Source of the DNA: DTLC01 sp964555645
GTDB taxonomy: Bacteria > Verrucomicrobiota > Verrucomicrobiia > Limisphaerales > DTLC01
NCBI GenBank assembly: GCA_964555645.1
Contig: CAZKTA010000006.1
Coordinates: 81,864 to 145,863 of the forward strand
DNA length: 64,000 bases
Reading direction: 5' to 3'
Shown here: one piece after another, positions 36,971-45,902 of the stretch
How positions within the stretch are numbered: position 1 is the first letter of the stretch
Layout: each line of letters begins with the position of its first letter
The notes under the pieces: model-generated
The model's input: only the letters and a program-made list of their open reading frames with translations
What the model was told of the DNA's origin: nothing
The model's database searches: none
Made by a program: the position numbers and the translations under genes

Positions 36971-37035
36971 GTAAACGGCATTGTCCGGGTGGTTTTCTTG
37001 GGCCGCAATGGCACGCTCATGGGAGACCGCTTGCG
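36971..37035 (+). pseudogene. Fragment of a GmhB-like HAD after the second aspC copy
   Basis: The frame reads IVRVVFLGRNGTLMGDRLR, which parallels AVFLDRHRTLVEDRG of the HAD that follows the intact aspC; both catalytic aspartates of motif I are gone. Sequence similarity then fades before purK. Together with the deleted aspC it shows that aspC and HAD were duplicated as one unit. Confidence 0.6.
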
Positions 37036-37113
37036 TTTGTGTGCGCCGTACCAAAACGCAGGGTGTCTGCGTTCATCCGGCTTATCTGCCGTTTGCCATC
37101 TTGATTACAGAAC

Positions 37114-38256
37114 ATGATCACCTTGGGCATCATTGGCGGCGGACAACTGGCCAAAATGACGGCCCAAGCCGCAGCACAACTCGGTTGCCAGGTAGTTATC
37201 CTGGAGCGGCAGGCCGATTTCCCGGCCTGCAGCCTTGCTACTCGCACGCTCACCGGCGATTGGAACAACCCGGAGTCGTTGCTCGAACTGGCGTCTTTGG
37301 CGGATGTTGTCACACTGGAAAATGAGTTTGTGGACAGCGGCGCGTTGGCTGTTTTAGAGCAGCACGGGCACAAACTCTGGCCGTCTTCTGCCACGATGCG
37401 GCTCATTCAAGACAAACTCATCCAAAAACAGACGCTCGCAGGTGCTGGTCTGCCCGTGCCACGCTTCGCGGATGCACCTAACCGAACGGCAGTACACGCC
37501 GCCGCCGCGCAATTTGGCTGGCCGCTCGTGCTCAAGCGGCGCAAACTCGGCTACGACGGCAAGGGTAATGCAACTTTGCACACGCCGGACGACGTCGAGA
37601 CCGCATGGCAACAGCTCAATGGCGACCGGCACCCGCTTTACGTCGAGGAATTTTGTCATTTCAAAATGGAGCTGGCCGACATCGTCACCCGCGGACAAGA
37701 CGGCGAAACCGTCCTTTACCCCGTCACCGAAACAATCAATCGCAATCACATCTGTCACGTGACAAAAACACCAGCACCGATCCCGGCTGAAATCGCTGCG
37801 CGCGCCGGCGAATTGGCCCGCCGGACCGCTGCGGTCATCGGCATCGTCGGTACTATGGGGCTGGAACTGTTTTTGCGTGCGGACGGTGAGTTGTTGATTA
37901 ACGAAATTGCACCGCGGGTGCACAACACCGGCCATTACACAATCGAAGCCTGCGTATGCTCGCAATTTGAAAATCATGTCCGCGCCGTGCTCGGCTGGCC
38001 GCTTGGTTCGCCCGCGCTGCGTACCCCGGCCGCTGTCATGGTCAACCTGCTGGGTACAGCCGAAGGGCCGGGAACACCGCAAGGTCTGACGGACGCCTTG
38101 CGTGTGCAAGGCGCACATGTTCATATTTACGGCAAAACCCGCAGTGGCAAAGGCCGCAAGATGGGCCACGTCACTGCGCTTGGTGCCACACTCGAAGAGG
38201 CACTGGCGACGGCCCGACGTGCCGCCGATTGCATACGATTCGGGTTGGCAAAATGA
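37114..38256 (+). CDS. purK: N5-carboxyaminoimidazole ribonucleotide synthetase
   Basis: ATP-grasp enzyme of purine synthesis (AIR + bicarbonate + ATP to N5-CAIR), 380 residues. The start LGIIGGGQLAKMTAQAAAQLG is the PurK signature; DKLIQKQTLAGAGLPVPRF, KRRKLGYDGKGN and EIAPRVHNTGHYTIEACVCSQFE (metal/AIR site) follow. It overlaps purE by four bases, and the two should act in succession. It sits right after the aspC/HAD pseudogenes. Confidence 0.95.
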   Translation: MITLGIIGGGQLAKMTAQAAAQLGCQVVILERQADFPACSLATRTLTGDWNNPESLLELASLADVVTLENEFVDSGALAVLEQHGHKLWPSSATMRLIQDKLIQKQTLAGAGLPVPRFADAPNRTAVHAAAAQFGWPLVLKRRKLGYDGKGNATLHTPDDVETAWQQLNGDRHPLYVEEFCHFKMELADIVTRGQDGETVLYPVTETINRNHICHVTKTPAPIPAEIAARAGELARRTAAVIGIVGTMGLELFLRADGELLINEIAPRVHNTGHYTIEACVCSQFENHVRAVLGWPLGSPALRTPAAVMVNLLGTAEGPGTPQGLTDALRVQGAHVHIYGKTRSGKGRKMGHVTALGATLEEALATARRAADCIRFGLAK

Positions 38257-38825
38257 AGAATGTGACTCAAATGAAAAACAAGAATCCAAGTTCAAACCCA
38301 AAGCAGCGGACTCGAAAGCCCTTGGTCGGCATCATCATGGGCAGCGATTCAGACTGGCCGACTATGAAGGTTGCCGCCGAAACCTGCGAAGAGTTTGGCG
38401 TGCCATACGAGGCGCACGTGGTCTCAGCGCATCGCACACCGCTGGAAATGGCTGAGTATGGTCGCACTGCTGCAGCGCGCGGCCTGAAGGTCATCATTGC
38501 CGGCGCCGGCGGGGCGGCACATTTGCCAGGCATGGTTGCAAGTCACACGGTGCTGCCGGTGATTGGCGTGCCGGTGGAGAGCAAATCGCTCAAAGGCTTG
38601 GACTCGCTGCTTTCAATTGTGCAAATGCCGGCCGGTGTTCCTGTGGCCACTGTGGCCATTGGGAATGGCCGGAACGCCGCCCTGCTGGCTTTGCAAATCC
38701 TGGCCTTGAACGATCAGCAACTACGCCGCCGTTTGCATGAGCACAAGGCAAAAATGCGATCGAAAGCGTTGCAAGCCGATACTGCGTTACAGCAGGAGCT
38801 AACCAGCTCAAAAGCCGCGCCGTAG
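38253..38825 (+). CDS. purE: N5-CAIR mutase
   Basis: Converts N5-CAIR to CAIR, the partner of purK, about 190 residues. Landmarks: VGIIMGSDSDWPTMKVAAE, the catalytic His in VVSAHRTPLEM, and GAGGAAHLPGMVAS. The ATG at 38253 overlaps the purK stop (ATGA); an alternative start at 38271 would shorten a basic N-terminal tail (KNKNPSSNPKQRTRK) that the family lacks. Class I (N5-CAIR) type is expected from the PurK partner. Confidence 0.95.
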   Translation: MKNVTQMKNKNPSSNPKQRTRKPLVGIIMGSDSDWPTMKVAAETCEEFGVPYEAHVVSAHRTPLEMAEYGRTAAARGLKVIIAGAGGAAHLPGMVASHTVLPVIGVPVESKSLKGLDSLLSIVQMPAGVPVATVAIGNGRNAALLALQILALNDQQLRRRLHEHKAKMRSKALQADTALQQELTSSKAAP

Positions 38826-38950
38826 CTCAGGCTTAAACCTGACTGCGGTTCCCACCAAAGTCAGTAGGTTGCTTTCGTAAGGCGGTTAAAAAAACGCTTT
38901 TCGCTGGCAGAAATTGTGCTATTGTTGATTGCGGTTAAGATTTTGTAAGG

Positions 38951-40258
38951 TTGAAAGCGCTCATCGAGACTAGAAATACACGACCTGAACGCGTCTTTTT
39001 AATCGGCATCGAGCTAAAAGGCCGCAGCGGCTGGCAGACGCGCGATTCGCTTGATGAACTTGCCCAGTTAACCGCCAGTGCAGGCGGTGAAGTTGTCGGC
39101 AGCGGCATACAACGGCTCGATGCGCCCAATGCAAGCACGTTTATCGGCAGCGGTAAGGCCGTCGAGTTTGCCAAGCAGTGCCGCACGCTGCAGGCAGACA
39201 CTGTAATCTTTGACGATGAACTTACGCCTGCACAAACGCGTAACCTCGAGAAGATTTTCAATTGCAAGGTACTGGACCGCACGGATTTGATCCTGGACAT
39301 ATTCGCGCAACGGGCTCGCACGCGCGAAGGCAAGTTGCAGGTCGAGCTTGCGCAACTGCAGCATCTGTTGCCGCGTTTGACGCGGTACTGGGGGCACTTG
39401 TCGCGTCAGGCGGGCGGCATTGGTGTGCGGGGCGGCGAGGGCGAGTCCCAGCTTGAGATGGACCGGCGCCGTGTCCAGGAACGCATCGCGCGGATTGAAC
39501 GTGAGCTTGAGATTGTCCAGAAACACCGCGCAATTCAGCGCAGCGCGCGTCAGCGCAATCACATGCCGTTGGCCTCGATTGTGGGCTACACCAACGCGGG
39601 CAAATCAACGCTCTTGAACGCGCTTACCGGCGCAAACGTGTATGCTGACGACAGGTTGTTTGCGACGTTGGACCCGACAACGCGCAAGGTGCGCTTGCCG
39701 ACGAACCAGTTTGTGCTGTTGACCGACACGGTCGGGTTCATTCGCAAGTTGCCGCACCAGTTGGTCAAGGCGTTCAAGGCGACCTTGGAAGAAGTCGTGC
39801 AATCGGACCTGCTGGTTCACGTGGTTGACATCAGTCATCCACAGGCCGAAGAACAGATCGAAGCCGTCAATACAGTGCTCAAAGAGATCGGTGCAGACGC
39901 AAAACCGACCGTGCTAGTACTGAACAAGATTGACAAGCTAAACGGCAATGGCGTCTGGACGCGTGTCCGAGAACGGTTCCCGAATGCAGTGGCAGTTTCG
40001 GCCAAGACTGGCGATGGCATATCTGCATTACTGGATGAGCTGGCTGGGCAATTGCGTCCGCCGCGGCAATTCGTGCTATTGGCAGTGCCACACGAGCATG
40101 CAAGTGTAATTGCACGGTTGCACCAGGTCGGCCAGGTCGTCGCTGCGCGATACTGCGGCAAAACCGCGCGGTTCAAGGCGCGTATTCCGCCGCATCTGCG
40201 TGCTGAGTTCGAGCCGTTCATCGTCCAAGAGTTCCAGGCCGACCCACAAAAAAGTTGA
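38951..40258 (+). CDS. hflX: GTPase HflX
   Basis: Ribosome-associated GTPase that splits stalled or hibernating ribosomes, 435 residues. The N-terminal HflX domain (GSGIQRLDAPNASTFIGSGK) precedes the glycine-rich stretch GGIGVRGGEGESQLEMDRR and the G domain: G1 GYTNAGKSTLLN, G3 DTVGFIRKLP, G4 NKID, G5 VSAKTGDG. The start is TTG at 38951, chosen because similarity begins there and no ATG is nearby. Confidence 0.95.
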   Translation: MKALIETRNTRPERVFLIGIELKGRSGWQTRDSLDELAQLTASAGGEVVGSGIQRLDAPNASTFIGSGKAVEFAKQCRTLQADTVIFDDELTPAQTRNLEKIFNCKVLDRTDLILDIFAQRARTREGKLQVELAQLQHLLPRLTRYWGHLSRQAGGIGVRGGEGESQLEMDRRRVQERIARIERELEIVQKHRAIQRSARQRNHMPLASIVGYTNAGKSTLLNALTGANVYADDRLFATLDPTTRKVRLPTNQFVLLTDTVGFIRKLPHQLVKAFKATLEEVVQSDLLVHVVDISHPQAEEQIEAVNTVLKEIGADAKPTVLVLNKIDKLNGNGVWTRVRERFPNAVAVSAKTGDGISALLDELAGQLRPPRQFVLLAVPHEHASVIARLHQVGQVVAARYCGKTARFKARIPPHLRAEFEPFIVQEFQADPQKS

Positions 40259-40363
40259 TCCCATGCCGTGCTCACACTGTGCGCGCTGGCACGGGGTAGG
40301 TTTTTTGGAGCCTTTGCATCAACAGGTCAGGGTGATAATCTGTCCGGCGCTGTGAGTGTGAGC

Positions 40364-41059
40364 ATGCGCCTAAAAGACCAGCCACTGAGTGAACGCCCGC
40401 GCGAGCGGTTAATCGCACACGGGCCGGACGCGCTGAGTAACGCAGAGCTACTGGCGATTCTGTTGCGTGCTGGTTACAAGGGCAAAACTGCGGTTGATGT
40501 AGGGCGTGAACTGCTGGCAAAGTTCGGCTCGCTTCATGCGCTTGCTCGTGCCACGGTTGATGACCTGAGAGTCGTCAAAGGTGTCGGCCGCGACAAAGCG
40601 GTCACGCTTGTGGCAGCTTTTAAGCTTGCCCAAAAAATTGCCGAGGAAATCAGGTATGACTCACCTGAGCTTAATCATCCCAAAGAAGTCGTGAGGTTAC
40701 TGCGCGCCAAGAACTGGCTCAAACCTGTCGAGACATTTCAAGTGTTACTGTTGAACAGGCGGAATCGCCTCATCCGGTGCGAAGAAATTGCTACGGGCAC
40801 ACTTGACACGTTACTTGTGCATCCGCGCGAGGTATTTCGGGCTGCAATCGCGGCGAATGCAGCTTCGGTGGTGTTTGTGCATAACCACCCGAGCGGTGAC
40901 CCCACGCCGAGCGAAGCGGACATCAAGATCACACGCGAGTTAATCCGAGCCGGCCAACTGCTCAGGATCGAGGTGCTCGATCATATCATCATCGGCCAGC
41001 CAAGCACCGAGCGACAGCAAGATTACGTTTCGCTGCGTGAACTTGGCTATTTCAGTTAA
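40364..41059 (+). CDS. radC: RadC family protein (JAB/MPN domain)
   Basis: 231 residues from ATG 40364 (MRLKDQPLSERPRERL). An N-terminal helix-hairpin-helix region (PDALSNAELLAILLRAGYKGKTA, VVKGVGRDKAVTL) precedes the JAB metalloprotease-like domain with the metal motif VFVHNHPSGDPTPSEADI. The open frame extends to 40268, but the extra part lacks similarity. The role of RadC is not settled despite the name; DNA-repair claims are weak. About 100 bases follow hflX on the same strand. Confidence 0.92.
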   Translation: MRLKDQPLSERPRERLIAHGPDALSNAELLAILLRAGYKGKTAVDVGRELLAKFGSLHALARATVDDLRVVKGVGRDKAVTLVAAFKLAQKIAEEIRYDSPELNHPKEVVRLLRAKNWLKPVETFQVLLLNRRNRLIRCEEIATGTLDTLLVHPREVFRAAIAANAASVVFVHNHPSGDPTPSEADIKITRELIRAGQLLRIEVLDHIIIGQPSTERQQDYVSLRELGYFS

Positions 41060-41102
41060 CAAAACTCGATGCAATCGTTCATTCTCACCACACTAAACGC
41101 AG

Positions 41103-41906
41103 ATGATTCATCCGACAGCAGTAGTGCACCCGAAAGCTGTGCTTGACCCGAGTGTGACAGTCGGGCCGTACGCGGTGATCGACTCCGGGGTTGTAATTGG
41201 GCCCGACTGCGTGATCGGGCCGTATGTGTACATCACCGGTCAAACTGTCATCGGCGCGCGGAACCGATTCCATGCCGGGTGCGTGATCGGGGATGCGCCC
41301 CAAGACCTCAAATACAAGGGTGAACCGACCAGACTGCGCATAGGCGACGATAACGTGTTCCGCGAACACGTAACTGTGCACAGGTCTAACAAGCCCGAGG
41401 AGGAAACCGTGCTGGGGGCAAACAATTTCCTTATGCAGCACAGTCACGTTGCACACAATTGCGTAATTGGCAATCACGTGATCCTGGCAGGGGGCGCGCT
41501 GTTGGCCGGCCATGCAATTGTGCATGACCGCGCATTTATTTCCGGCAACTGTCTTGTGCACCAGTTCACTCGGGTCGGCACCCTGGCCATGATGCAAGGC
41601 GGTGCGGCTATCAGCAAAGACTTACCACCATTCACTGTTGCGGTTCGTGAAAACGAGATTTGCGGACTGAACATCGTCGGTCTGCGCCGGGCTGGCGTAC
41701 CCGCTGAAGAACGACTGGAGCTGAAACGGCTGTACAGAGTGCTGTTTCGCGAAGGGCGAAATCTAAGTACCGCACTTGCGATTGCACGCGAGCAGTTTCA
41801 TGCACCCTCGGCAAAGCTTATGCTCGAGTTCATTTCTGAATCGAAGCGCGGCATCTGTACCCACCGCAGACAAGAACCGCAAGACACCGCCTCGCCGAGC
41901 GATTAA
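41103..41906 (+). CDS. lpxA: UDP-N-acetylglucosamine acyltransferase
   Basis: First step of lipid A synthesis: acyl transfer from ACP to UDP-GlcNAc. 267 residues, a left-handed beta-helix of hexapeptide repeats (MIHPTAVVHPKAVLDPSVTV and following) with the catalytic His in MQQHSHVAHNCVIGN. The C-terminal helical part includes NIVGLRRAGVP. Confirms that the cell makes lipopolysaccharide. No lpxB, lpxD or fabZ gene adjoins it, an unusual isolation. Confidence 0.95.
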   Translation: MIHPTAVVHPKAVLDPSVTVGPYAVIDSGVVIGPDCVIGPYVYITGQTVIGARNRFHAGCVIGDAPQDLKYKGEPTRLRIGDDNVFREHVTVHRSNKPEEETVLGANNFLMQHSHVAHNCVIGNHVILAGGALLAGHAIVHDRAFISGNCLVHQFTRVGTLAMMQGGAAISKDLPPFTVAVRENEICGLNIVGLRRAGVPAEERLELKRLYRVLFREGRNLSTALAIAREQFHAPSAKLMLEFISESKRGICTHRRQEPQDTASPSD

Positions 41907-41976
41907 GCCTGGGGCAGCTTAATCTGCGCTGGGTTATTGCGCCCAGGTTGCGTGAGCCCAGGCTCTGTGGCCCAGC
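41906..41976. repeat. Inverted-repeat cluster between convergent lpxA and FmdB genes
   Basis: AGCCTGGG at 41906 pairs with CCCAGGCT at 41957-41964, and further CCCAGG, GCTGGG and CCCAGC copies lie between and beyond. It overlaps the lpxA stop. A terminator role between the convergent genes is possible, but there is no clear T-run. Confidence 0.4.
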
Positions 41977-42050
41977 ATAGAAAGCCCAACACTTCGCTTC
42001 TGCTGTCAACAGAGAATGATGTTTTCCTGCGCTGGCTGTAGCTGCAAACC

Positions 42051-42215
42051 TCAACTCTTTTTCGACGTAATGGCGAAGAAGGTGCTAACGCGCTGCACAA
42101 CCTTATCCGAGCTGCATTTTGGGCAACGGATCTTTTTCTTGCCGTGCTCGCTCATGCGTTCTGTCTGGCTGAATTTTTTGCCGCATTTAGTGCACTCGTA
42201 TTCGTACACAGGCAT
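42051..42215 (-). CDS. Short FmdB-family zinc ribbon protein, 54 residues
   Basis: Starts MPVYEYECTKCGKKF and has a second pair in RCPKCSSDKVVQRV, so CxxC and CxxC form a zinc ribbon. It ends SKKS and TGA. Fifty-four residues is short but normal for the smallest FmdB members. It is convergent with lpxA. The paralogue at 9565 has the same MPxYEY start. Function is unknown. Confidence 0.85.
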   Translation of the reverse strand: MPVYEYECTKCGKKFSQTERMSEHGKKKIRCPKCSSDKVVQRVSTFFAITSKKS

Positions 42216-42541
42216 AGACAACCACAGGTATTTCTTGGTTGTTCGAACGGCTATTTCAGTTGATTACCACGCGCAAACTACAACTTTTGGCGCGGCCAAC
42301 TCGTGTTTGTACGTCACCTATACCGTGCGTGCGCACAAAGTTCAATCTCAAATCACTTTGCAAATGGCGGTGGCCGTAACTGTTTCGTGATCGCGCGAAT
42401 ATTTGCCCAAAACGCCACGTTCAACATCACAAGGACGTACCTTTGACCCGCCGGTATTTGCACAGCGCGAAGTGGTCACACGGTTTAAGAACGTAAACAC
42501 AATTCACTCGCGATAAAAAAAGCTGTATCCTCACTCACCAA
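42216..42541. other. Intergenic stretch upstream of queE, no gene seen
   Basis: No gene and no convincing preQ1 riboswitch pseudoknot, although queE belongs to the queuosine pathway. Confidence 0.45.
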
Positions 42542-43285
42542 ATGGACACCCAGTTCGTTGTCAGCGAGATATTCTTGAGTCTGCAGGGCGAAAGCACATA
42601 CGCCGGTTTGCCGTGCGTGTTTATTCGGCTGACAGGGTGCAACTTGCGCTGCTCGTACTGCGACACTGCATACGCGTTCAGTGGCGGGCGAAAGATGTCT
42701 CTGGCCGAAATTCGCGCACATGTACTCCGGCTGGCCGAGCCGTTTCGGCTCAACCGGGCCAAGTCGGGCCGGCTCAGGCTGCCATTGGTCGAGCTAACTG
42801 GGGGCGAACCGTTACTTCAGCGCGGCTCGCTGCGCCTGATGAAACGATTGTGCGACGACGGTTTTATCGTTTTGCTGGAGACAAACGGTGCACACGACAT
42901 CGCACGTGTGGACACACGTGTCCGCAAGATAATGGACATCAAATGTCCAAGTAGCGGCGAAGCACACCAAAACCGCTGGGCGAACATTGCGCACTTGAGG
43001 CGCTCTGACGAAGTAAAGTTTGTCATAGCAACAGTGCAGGATTATGAATGGGCAAAACAGCAAGTTAATGTGCACGCGCTTGCGCAGCGGTGCACCGTGC
43101 TGTTCAGTTGGGCGCATCCGCTCGGGCCGCGCGAGGGCGTTAGCTCCTTGAAACCTGTACCCCCGGGGCACGTACCGATCTCGCAGCGCCAGTTAGCCGA
43201 GCGTATCGTGGCAGACGCGCTGCCAGTGCGGTTTCAGGTACAGTTGCACAAAGTAATCTGGCCGACCGAACTGCGCGGTGTATAA
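42542..43285 (+). CDS. queE: 7-carboxy-7-deazaguanine synthase
   Basis: Radical SAM enzyme that forms the 7-deazaguanine core for queuosine, 247 residues. The iron-sulphur cluster motif CX3CX2C is visible in TGCNLRCSYCDTAYAF; VSEIFLSLQGESTYAG at the N terminus is the family signature, and ELTGGEPLLQ gives the SAM site. Other queuosine genes (queC, queD, tgt) are not in the window. Confidence 0.95.
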   Translation: MDTQFVVSEIFLSLQGESTYAGLPCVFIRLTGCNLRCSYCDTAYAFSGGRKMSLAEIRAHVLRLAEPFRLNRAKSGRLRLPLVELTGGEPLLQRGSLRLMKRLCDDGFIVLLETNGAHDIARVDTRVRKIMDIKCPSSGEAHQNRWANIAHLRRSDEVKFVIATVQDYEWAKQQVNVHALAQRCTVLFSWAHPLGPREGVSSLKPVPPGHVPISQRQLAERIVADALPVRFQVQLHKVIWPTELRGV

Positions 43286-43320
43286 GCATTTTCAAATTTG
43301 CGATTTCTCGTCTTGCATGG

Positions 43321-43364
43321 GCAGGTGCGGAAGCGCTGCTAACAGCTTATCAGGCTGCACCTGC
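43321..43364. terminator. Hairpin downstream of queE, possible terminator
   Basis: GCAGGTGC at 43321-43328 pairs perfectly with GCACCTGC at 43357-43364, with an AAGC/GCTT block inside the loop. A TGCGGTTTTG tract follows. The long loop and short T-run make termination uncertain. Confidence 0.4.
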
Positions 43365-43450
43365 TGCGGTTTTGTATTGAACCCAGCGCACGAAATTGCG
43401 TAGCTCGAAGACAAAAGAGACCGTTGAACCATAACACAGTAAAAACGCGA

Positions 43451-44842
43451 ATGGCCTCTAAAACAGAGTCTGTCCTCCAACTACTGCGCGAGTTCGAGTC
43501 CCGGAACGTCACGTACATCGAGCCGGATGGGTCGTGGCCGATCGTATGGCAACGCGCACGCGGCGTACACGTGTGGGACGTTGAAGGCAACCGGTACCTT
43601 GACCTAACGGCGGCATTTGGTGTGGCTGCAGCCGGTCACGCAAATCCACGCGTGGTTCATGCTGCGCAACGCCAAATGGCCGAGTTGTTGCATGCGATGG
43701 GCGACGTGCATCCGCACCCGTGCAAAGCCGAACTTGCGCGCGAGTTAAGTCGGACAACATTTGAGCGGTGGCACAAGCTATCGGGCTGTTTGGCACCTCG
43801 ACATCGCGACACTTCTACCCATATCCGCGCCAAAACCATTTTTTGTAATTCAGGGTTTGAAGCTGTGGAAGCTGCACTTAAAACCGCAATGCTTGCCACA
43901 GGTAAACCTGGCGTGCTCGCGTTCAAAGGGGCATATCACGGCCTCGGCTACGGCGCGCTTAACGTGACCGAACGCAATTTTTTCCGTACACCGTTTAAAC
44001 CGCAACTGCGGCAGTTTGGGTATTTTGTGCCTTTCCCAACCTTGCACGAGCCGGTTTTACAGCACAATAAGCACCCGCATAAAACTCACATTCACCCCGA
44101 AGTTTTGCTCCGAGACCTGGAATGTAAGCTCGAACGGCTTTTTAGACAGAGACAAATCGGCGCGGTTTTGGTCGAGCCTGTGCAGGGCCGGGGCGGTATA
44201 AACGTGCCGCCGCACGGATTTTTAAGGCTGCTGCGTCGGCTTTGTGATGCGCACGGTGCTCTGCTTATTTTGGACGAGATTTACACCGGGTTCGGGCGCA
44301 CAGGCAAATGGTTTGCATGTGAACATGAGGGGGTTGTGCCGGACCTCATTTGCCTCGGTAAAGCGTTGACGGGCGGGTTCCCGCTGTCGGCCTGTGTCGG
44401 GCGCGCAGACATAATGGACGCAGCTTGGCCGGCCTCGACCGGCGAGGCGATCCACACCAGCACATTTCTCGGGCACCCGGTCGGTTGCGCGATGGCCCTG
44501 GCTCAAATTAACGAAATCAGACGCCATAAATTACCCACCCGAAGTGCGGCGCTCGGTAAGTTCGCTCTTGAAAAACTCAGAAAACACATTTGTCCCCGGG
44601 CAATTCAGGTCGAAGTACGTGGCCTAGGTTTGATGATCGGGATCGAGCTACGGCTCCTAGACGGAACACCAGCCACAGACGCTGCGCTGGGCGCAGTAAA
44701 AACCATGCTGCATCGAGGGTTCATTCTTTTGCCTGAAGGCAATTTCAGCAACGTGATCACAATGACCCCGCCACTTATAATTTCGGAGGCGCAGTTGGCG
44801 AGAGCGATCGAGATGCTTGCGGAGGTGTTAAAAGCGCTATGA
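43451..44842 (+). CDS. Class-III pyridoxal-phosphate aminotransferase
   Basis: 463 residues from ATG 43451. The core shows NRYLDLTAAFGVAAAGHANPR, CNSGFEAVEAALKTAM, KGAYHGLGYGALN, LILDEIYTGFGRTGKWF and the PLP lysine in LICLGKALTGGFPLSACVG. The substrate cannot be read; 4-aminobutyrate, ornithine and acetylornithine enzymes share this pattern. An in-frame TTG at 43424 is a weaker start. No neighbouring gene suggests a pathway. Confidence 0.9.
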   Translation: MASKTESVLQLLREFESRNVTYIEPDGSWPIVWQRARGVHVWDVEGNRYLDLTAAFGVAAAGHANPRVVHAAQRQMAELLHAMGDVHPHPCKAELARELSRTTFERWHKLSGCLAPRHRDTSTHIRAKTIFCNSGFEAVEAALKTAMLATGKPGVLAFKGAYHGLGYGALNVTERNFFRTPFKPQLRQFGYFVPFPTLHEPVLQHNKHPHKTHIHPEVLLRDLECKLERLFRQRQIGAVLVEPVQGRGGINVPPHGFLRLLRRLCDAHGALLILDEIYTGFGRTGKWFACEHEGVVPDLICLGKALTGGFPLSACVGRADIMDAAWPASTGEAIHTSTFLGHPVGCAMALAQINEIRRHKLPTRSAALGKFALEKLRKHICPRAIQVEVRGLGLMIGIELRLLDGTPATDAALGAVKTMLHRGFILLPEGNFSNVITMTPPLIISEAQLARAIEMLAEVLKAL

Positions 44843-44868
44843 ACCTTGCCCGATGCGACTTTGTTAAA

Positions 44869-44960
44869 CGGTTGAACCATTACACCCCTAGAGCCGGTTC
44901 AACTATTCCGGGGCCACCCCGAGTTTCTACGCAGTTTAACGGTTCAACGATTCAACGGCT
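44869..44960. repeat. GTTCAAC-rich inverted repeats upstream of ksgA
   Basis: GGTTGAACC (about 44870) and GGTTCAAC (44896) are inverted copies, followed by GGTTCAAC at 44941 and ATTCAACGG at 44950 as direct copies. Several hairpins are possible. No gene lies here. The block ends 20 bases before the ksgA start codon. Confidence 0.55.
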
Positions 44961-44978
44961 CACCTGTACAGCGACCTC

Positions 44979-45902
44979 ATGACAATAACTGAGATCCGTC
45001 AATTGCTATCTAAAAATGGCATCTGGCTCACGAAATCGCTGGGCCAAAATTTTCTCCACGACAAAAACCAGCTACGGCAGATTGTCGAGGCGGCTGAATT
45101 GACCCGACGCGACAAAGTAATCGAAATCGGTCCTGGTCTCGGCCAATTAACCGAACTGTTGTTGGCCCGTGCAGGCACGGTGTTGGCCATCGAGAAAGAC
45201 GCGCGCTTAACGCGCCTGCTCGAGCAACGGTTCAACGTGTCGGTCGTTGTAGATCCACAAAATGCTGCATCAACGTGCTTCGACACTGCCAACCAATCAA
45301 AAGAAGCCATTGAACCGGCCACACATCAATTGACGTTAATACACAGCGACGCGCTCGAGTTTTTCAGGAACAAACGGTGTGACTGGCGTCGGTGGAAACT
45401 CGTGTCGAATCTCCCCTTCTCGGTTGCATCGCCGATTTTAGTCGAGCTTGCGCAGCTCGAGAATGGCCCGAGCCGGCTCGTTGTGACGGTTCAATTTGAA
45501 GTTGCCCAACGGCTTTTGGCAGTGCCTTCCACCCCACAGTACGGCTTGCTGAGTTTGCTTGTTGGGCTAAGTTACATGGCGTGCAGAATGTTTAAAATAC
45601 CGGCCAGTTGTTTTTTTCCACAGCCCCAGGTTGACTCGGCTTGTGTTGTGCTGCAGCGGCGAGAGCCGCCTCTGTTGTTGCGCACAGACCGGACCATGTT
45701 TGTAGAGCTTGTAAAACGCGCTTTTTCACAACGACGCAAGATGATGTTCAAACTGCTCACAAAGGATTGGTCTGAGGAAAAACTCGCCCCCACGTTCAAA
45801 AAGGTTGGACTCGACCGCACAATTCGAGCCGAACAGGTGAGTCTGGAGCAGTTCGTCCAACTAACCCGCATGCTGAGTGACACAAAAAAACCGAATGAGT
45901 AG
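44979..45902 (+). CDS. rsmA: 16S rRNA dimethyladenosine transferase
   Basis: Dimethylates two adjacent adenosines in the 3' hairpin of 16S rRNA (KsgA). 307 residues. SAM-binding motif VIEIGPGLGQLTELLL, catalytic SNLPFSVASPI (N-L-P-F/Y), and a C-terminal domain with the family block KRAFSQRRKMMFKLL. A stretch around residues 95-115 is longer than usual. It overlaps the Nudix gene by 8 bases. Confidence 0.94.
   Translation: MTITEIRQLLSKNGIWLTKSLGQNFLHDKNQLRQIVEAAELTRRDKVIEIGPGLGQLTELLLARAGTVLAIEKDARLTRLLEQRFNVSVVVDPQNAASTCFDTANQSKEAIEPATHQLTLIHSDALEFFRNKRCDWRRWKLVSNLPFSVASPILVELAQLENGPSRLVVTVQFEVAQRLLAVPSTPQYGLLSLLVGLSYMACRMFKIPASCFFPQPQVDSACVVLQRREPPLLLRTDRTMFVELVKRAFSQRRKMMFKLLTKDWSEEKLAPTFKKVGLDRTIRAEQVSLEQFVQLTRMLSDTKKPNE

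Noticed and set aside
42390..42541. preQ1 riboswitch upstream of queE
   Set aside because: No H-type pseudoknot with the expected A-rich tail was found.
43485..43510. tRNA-like GAGTTCGAGTCCCGG stretch
   Set aside because: It lies inside the aminotransferase reading frame and no cloverleaf arms can be drawn around it.
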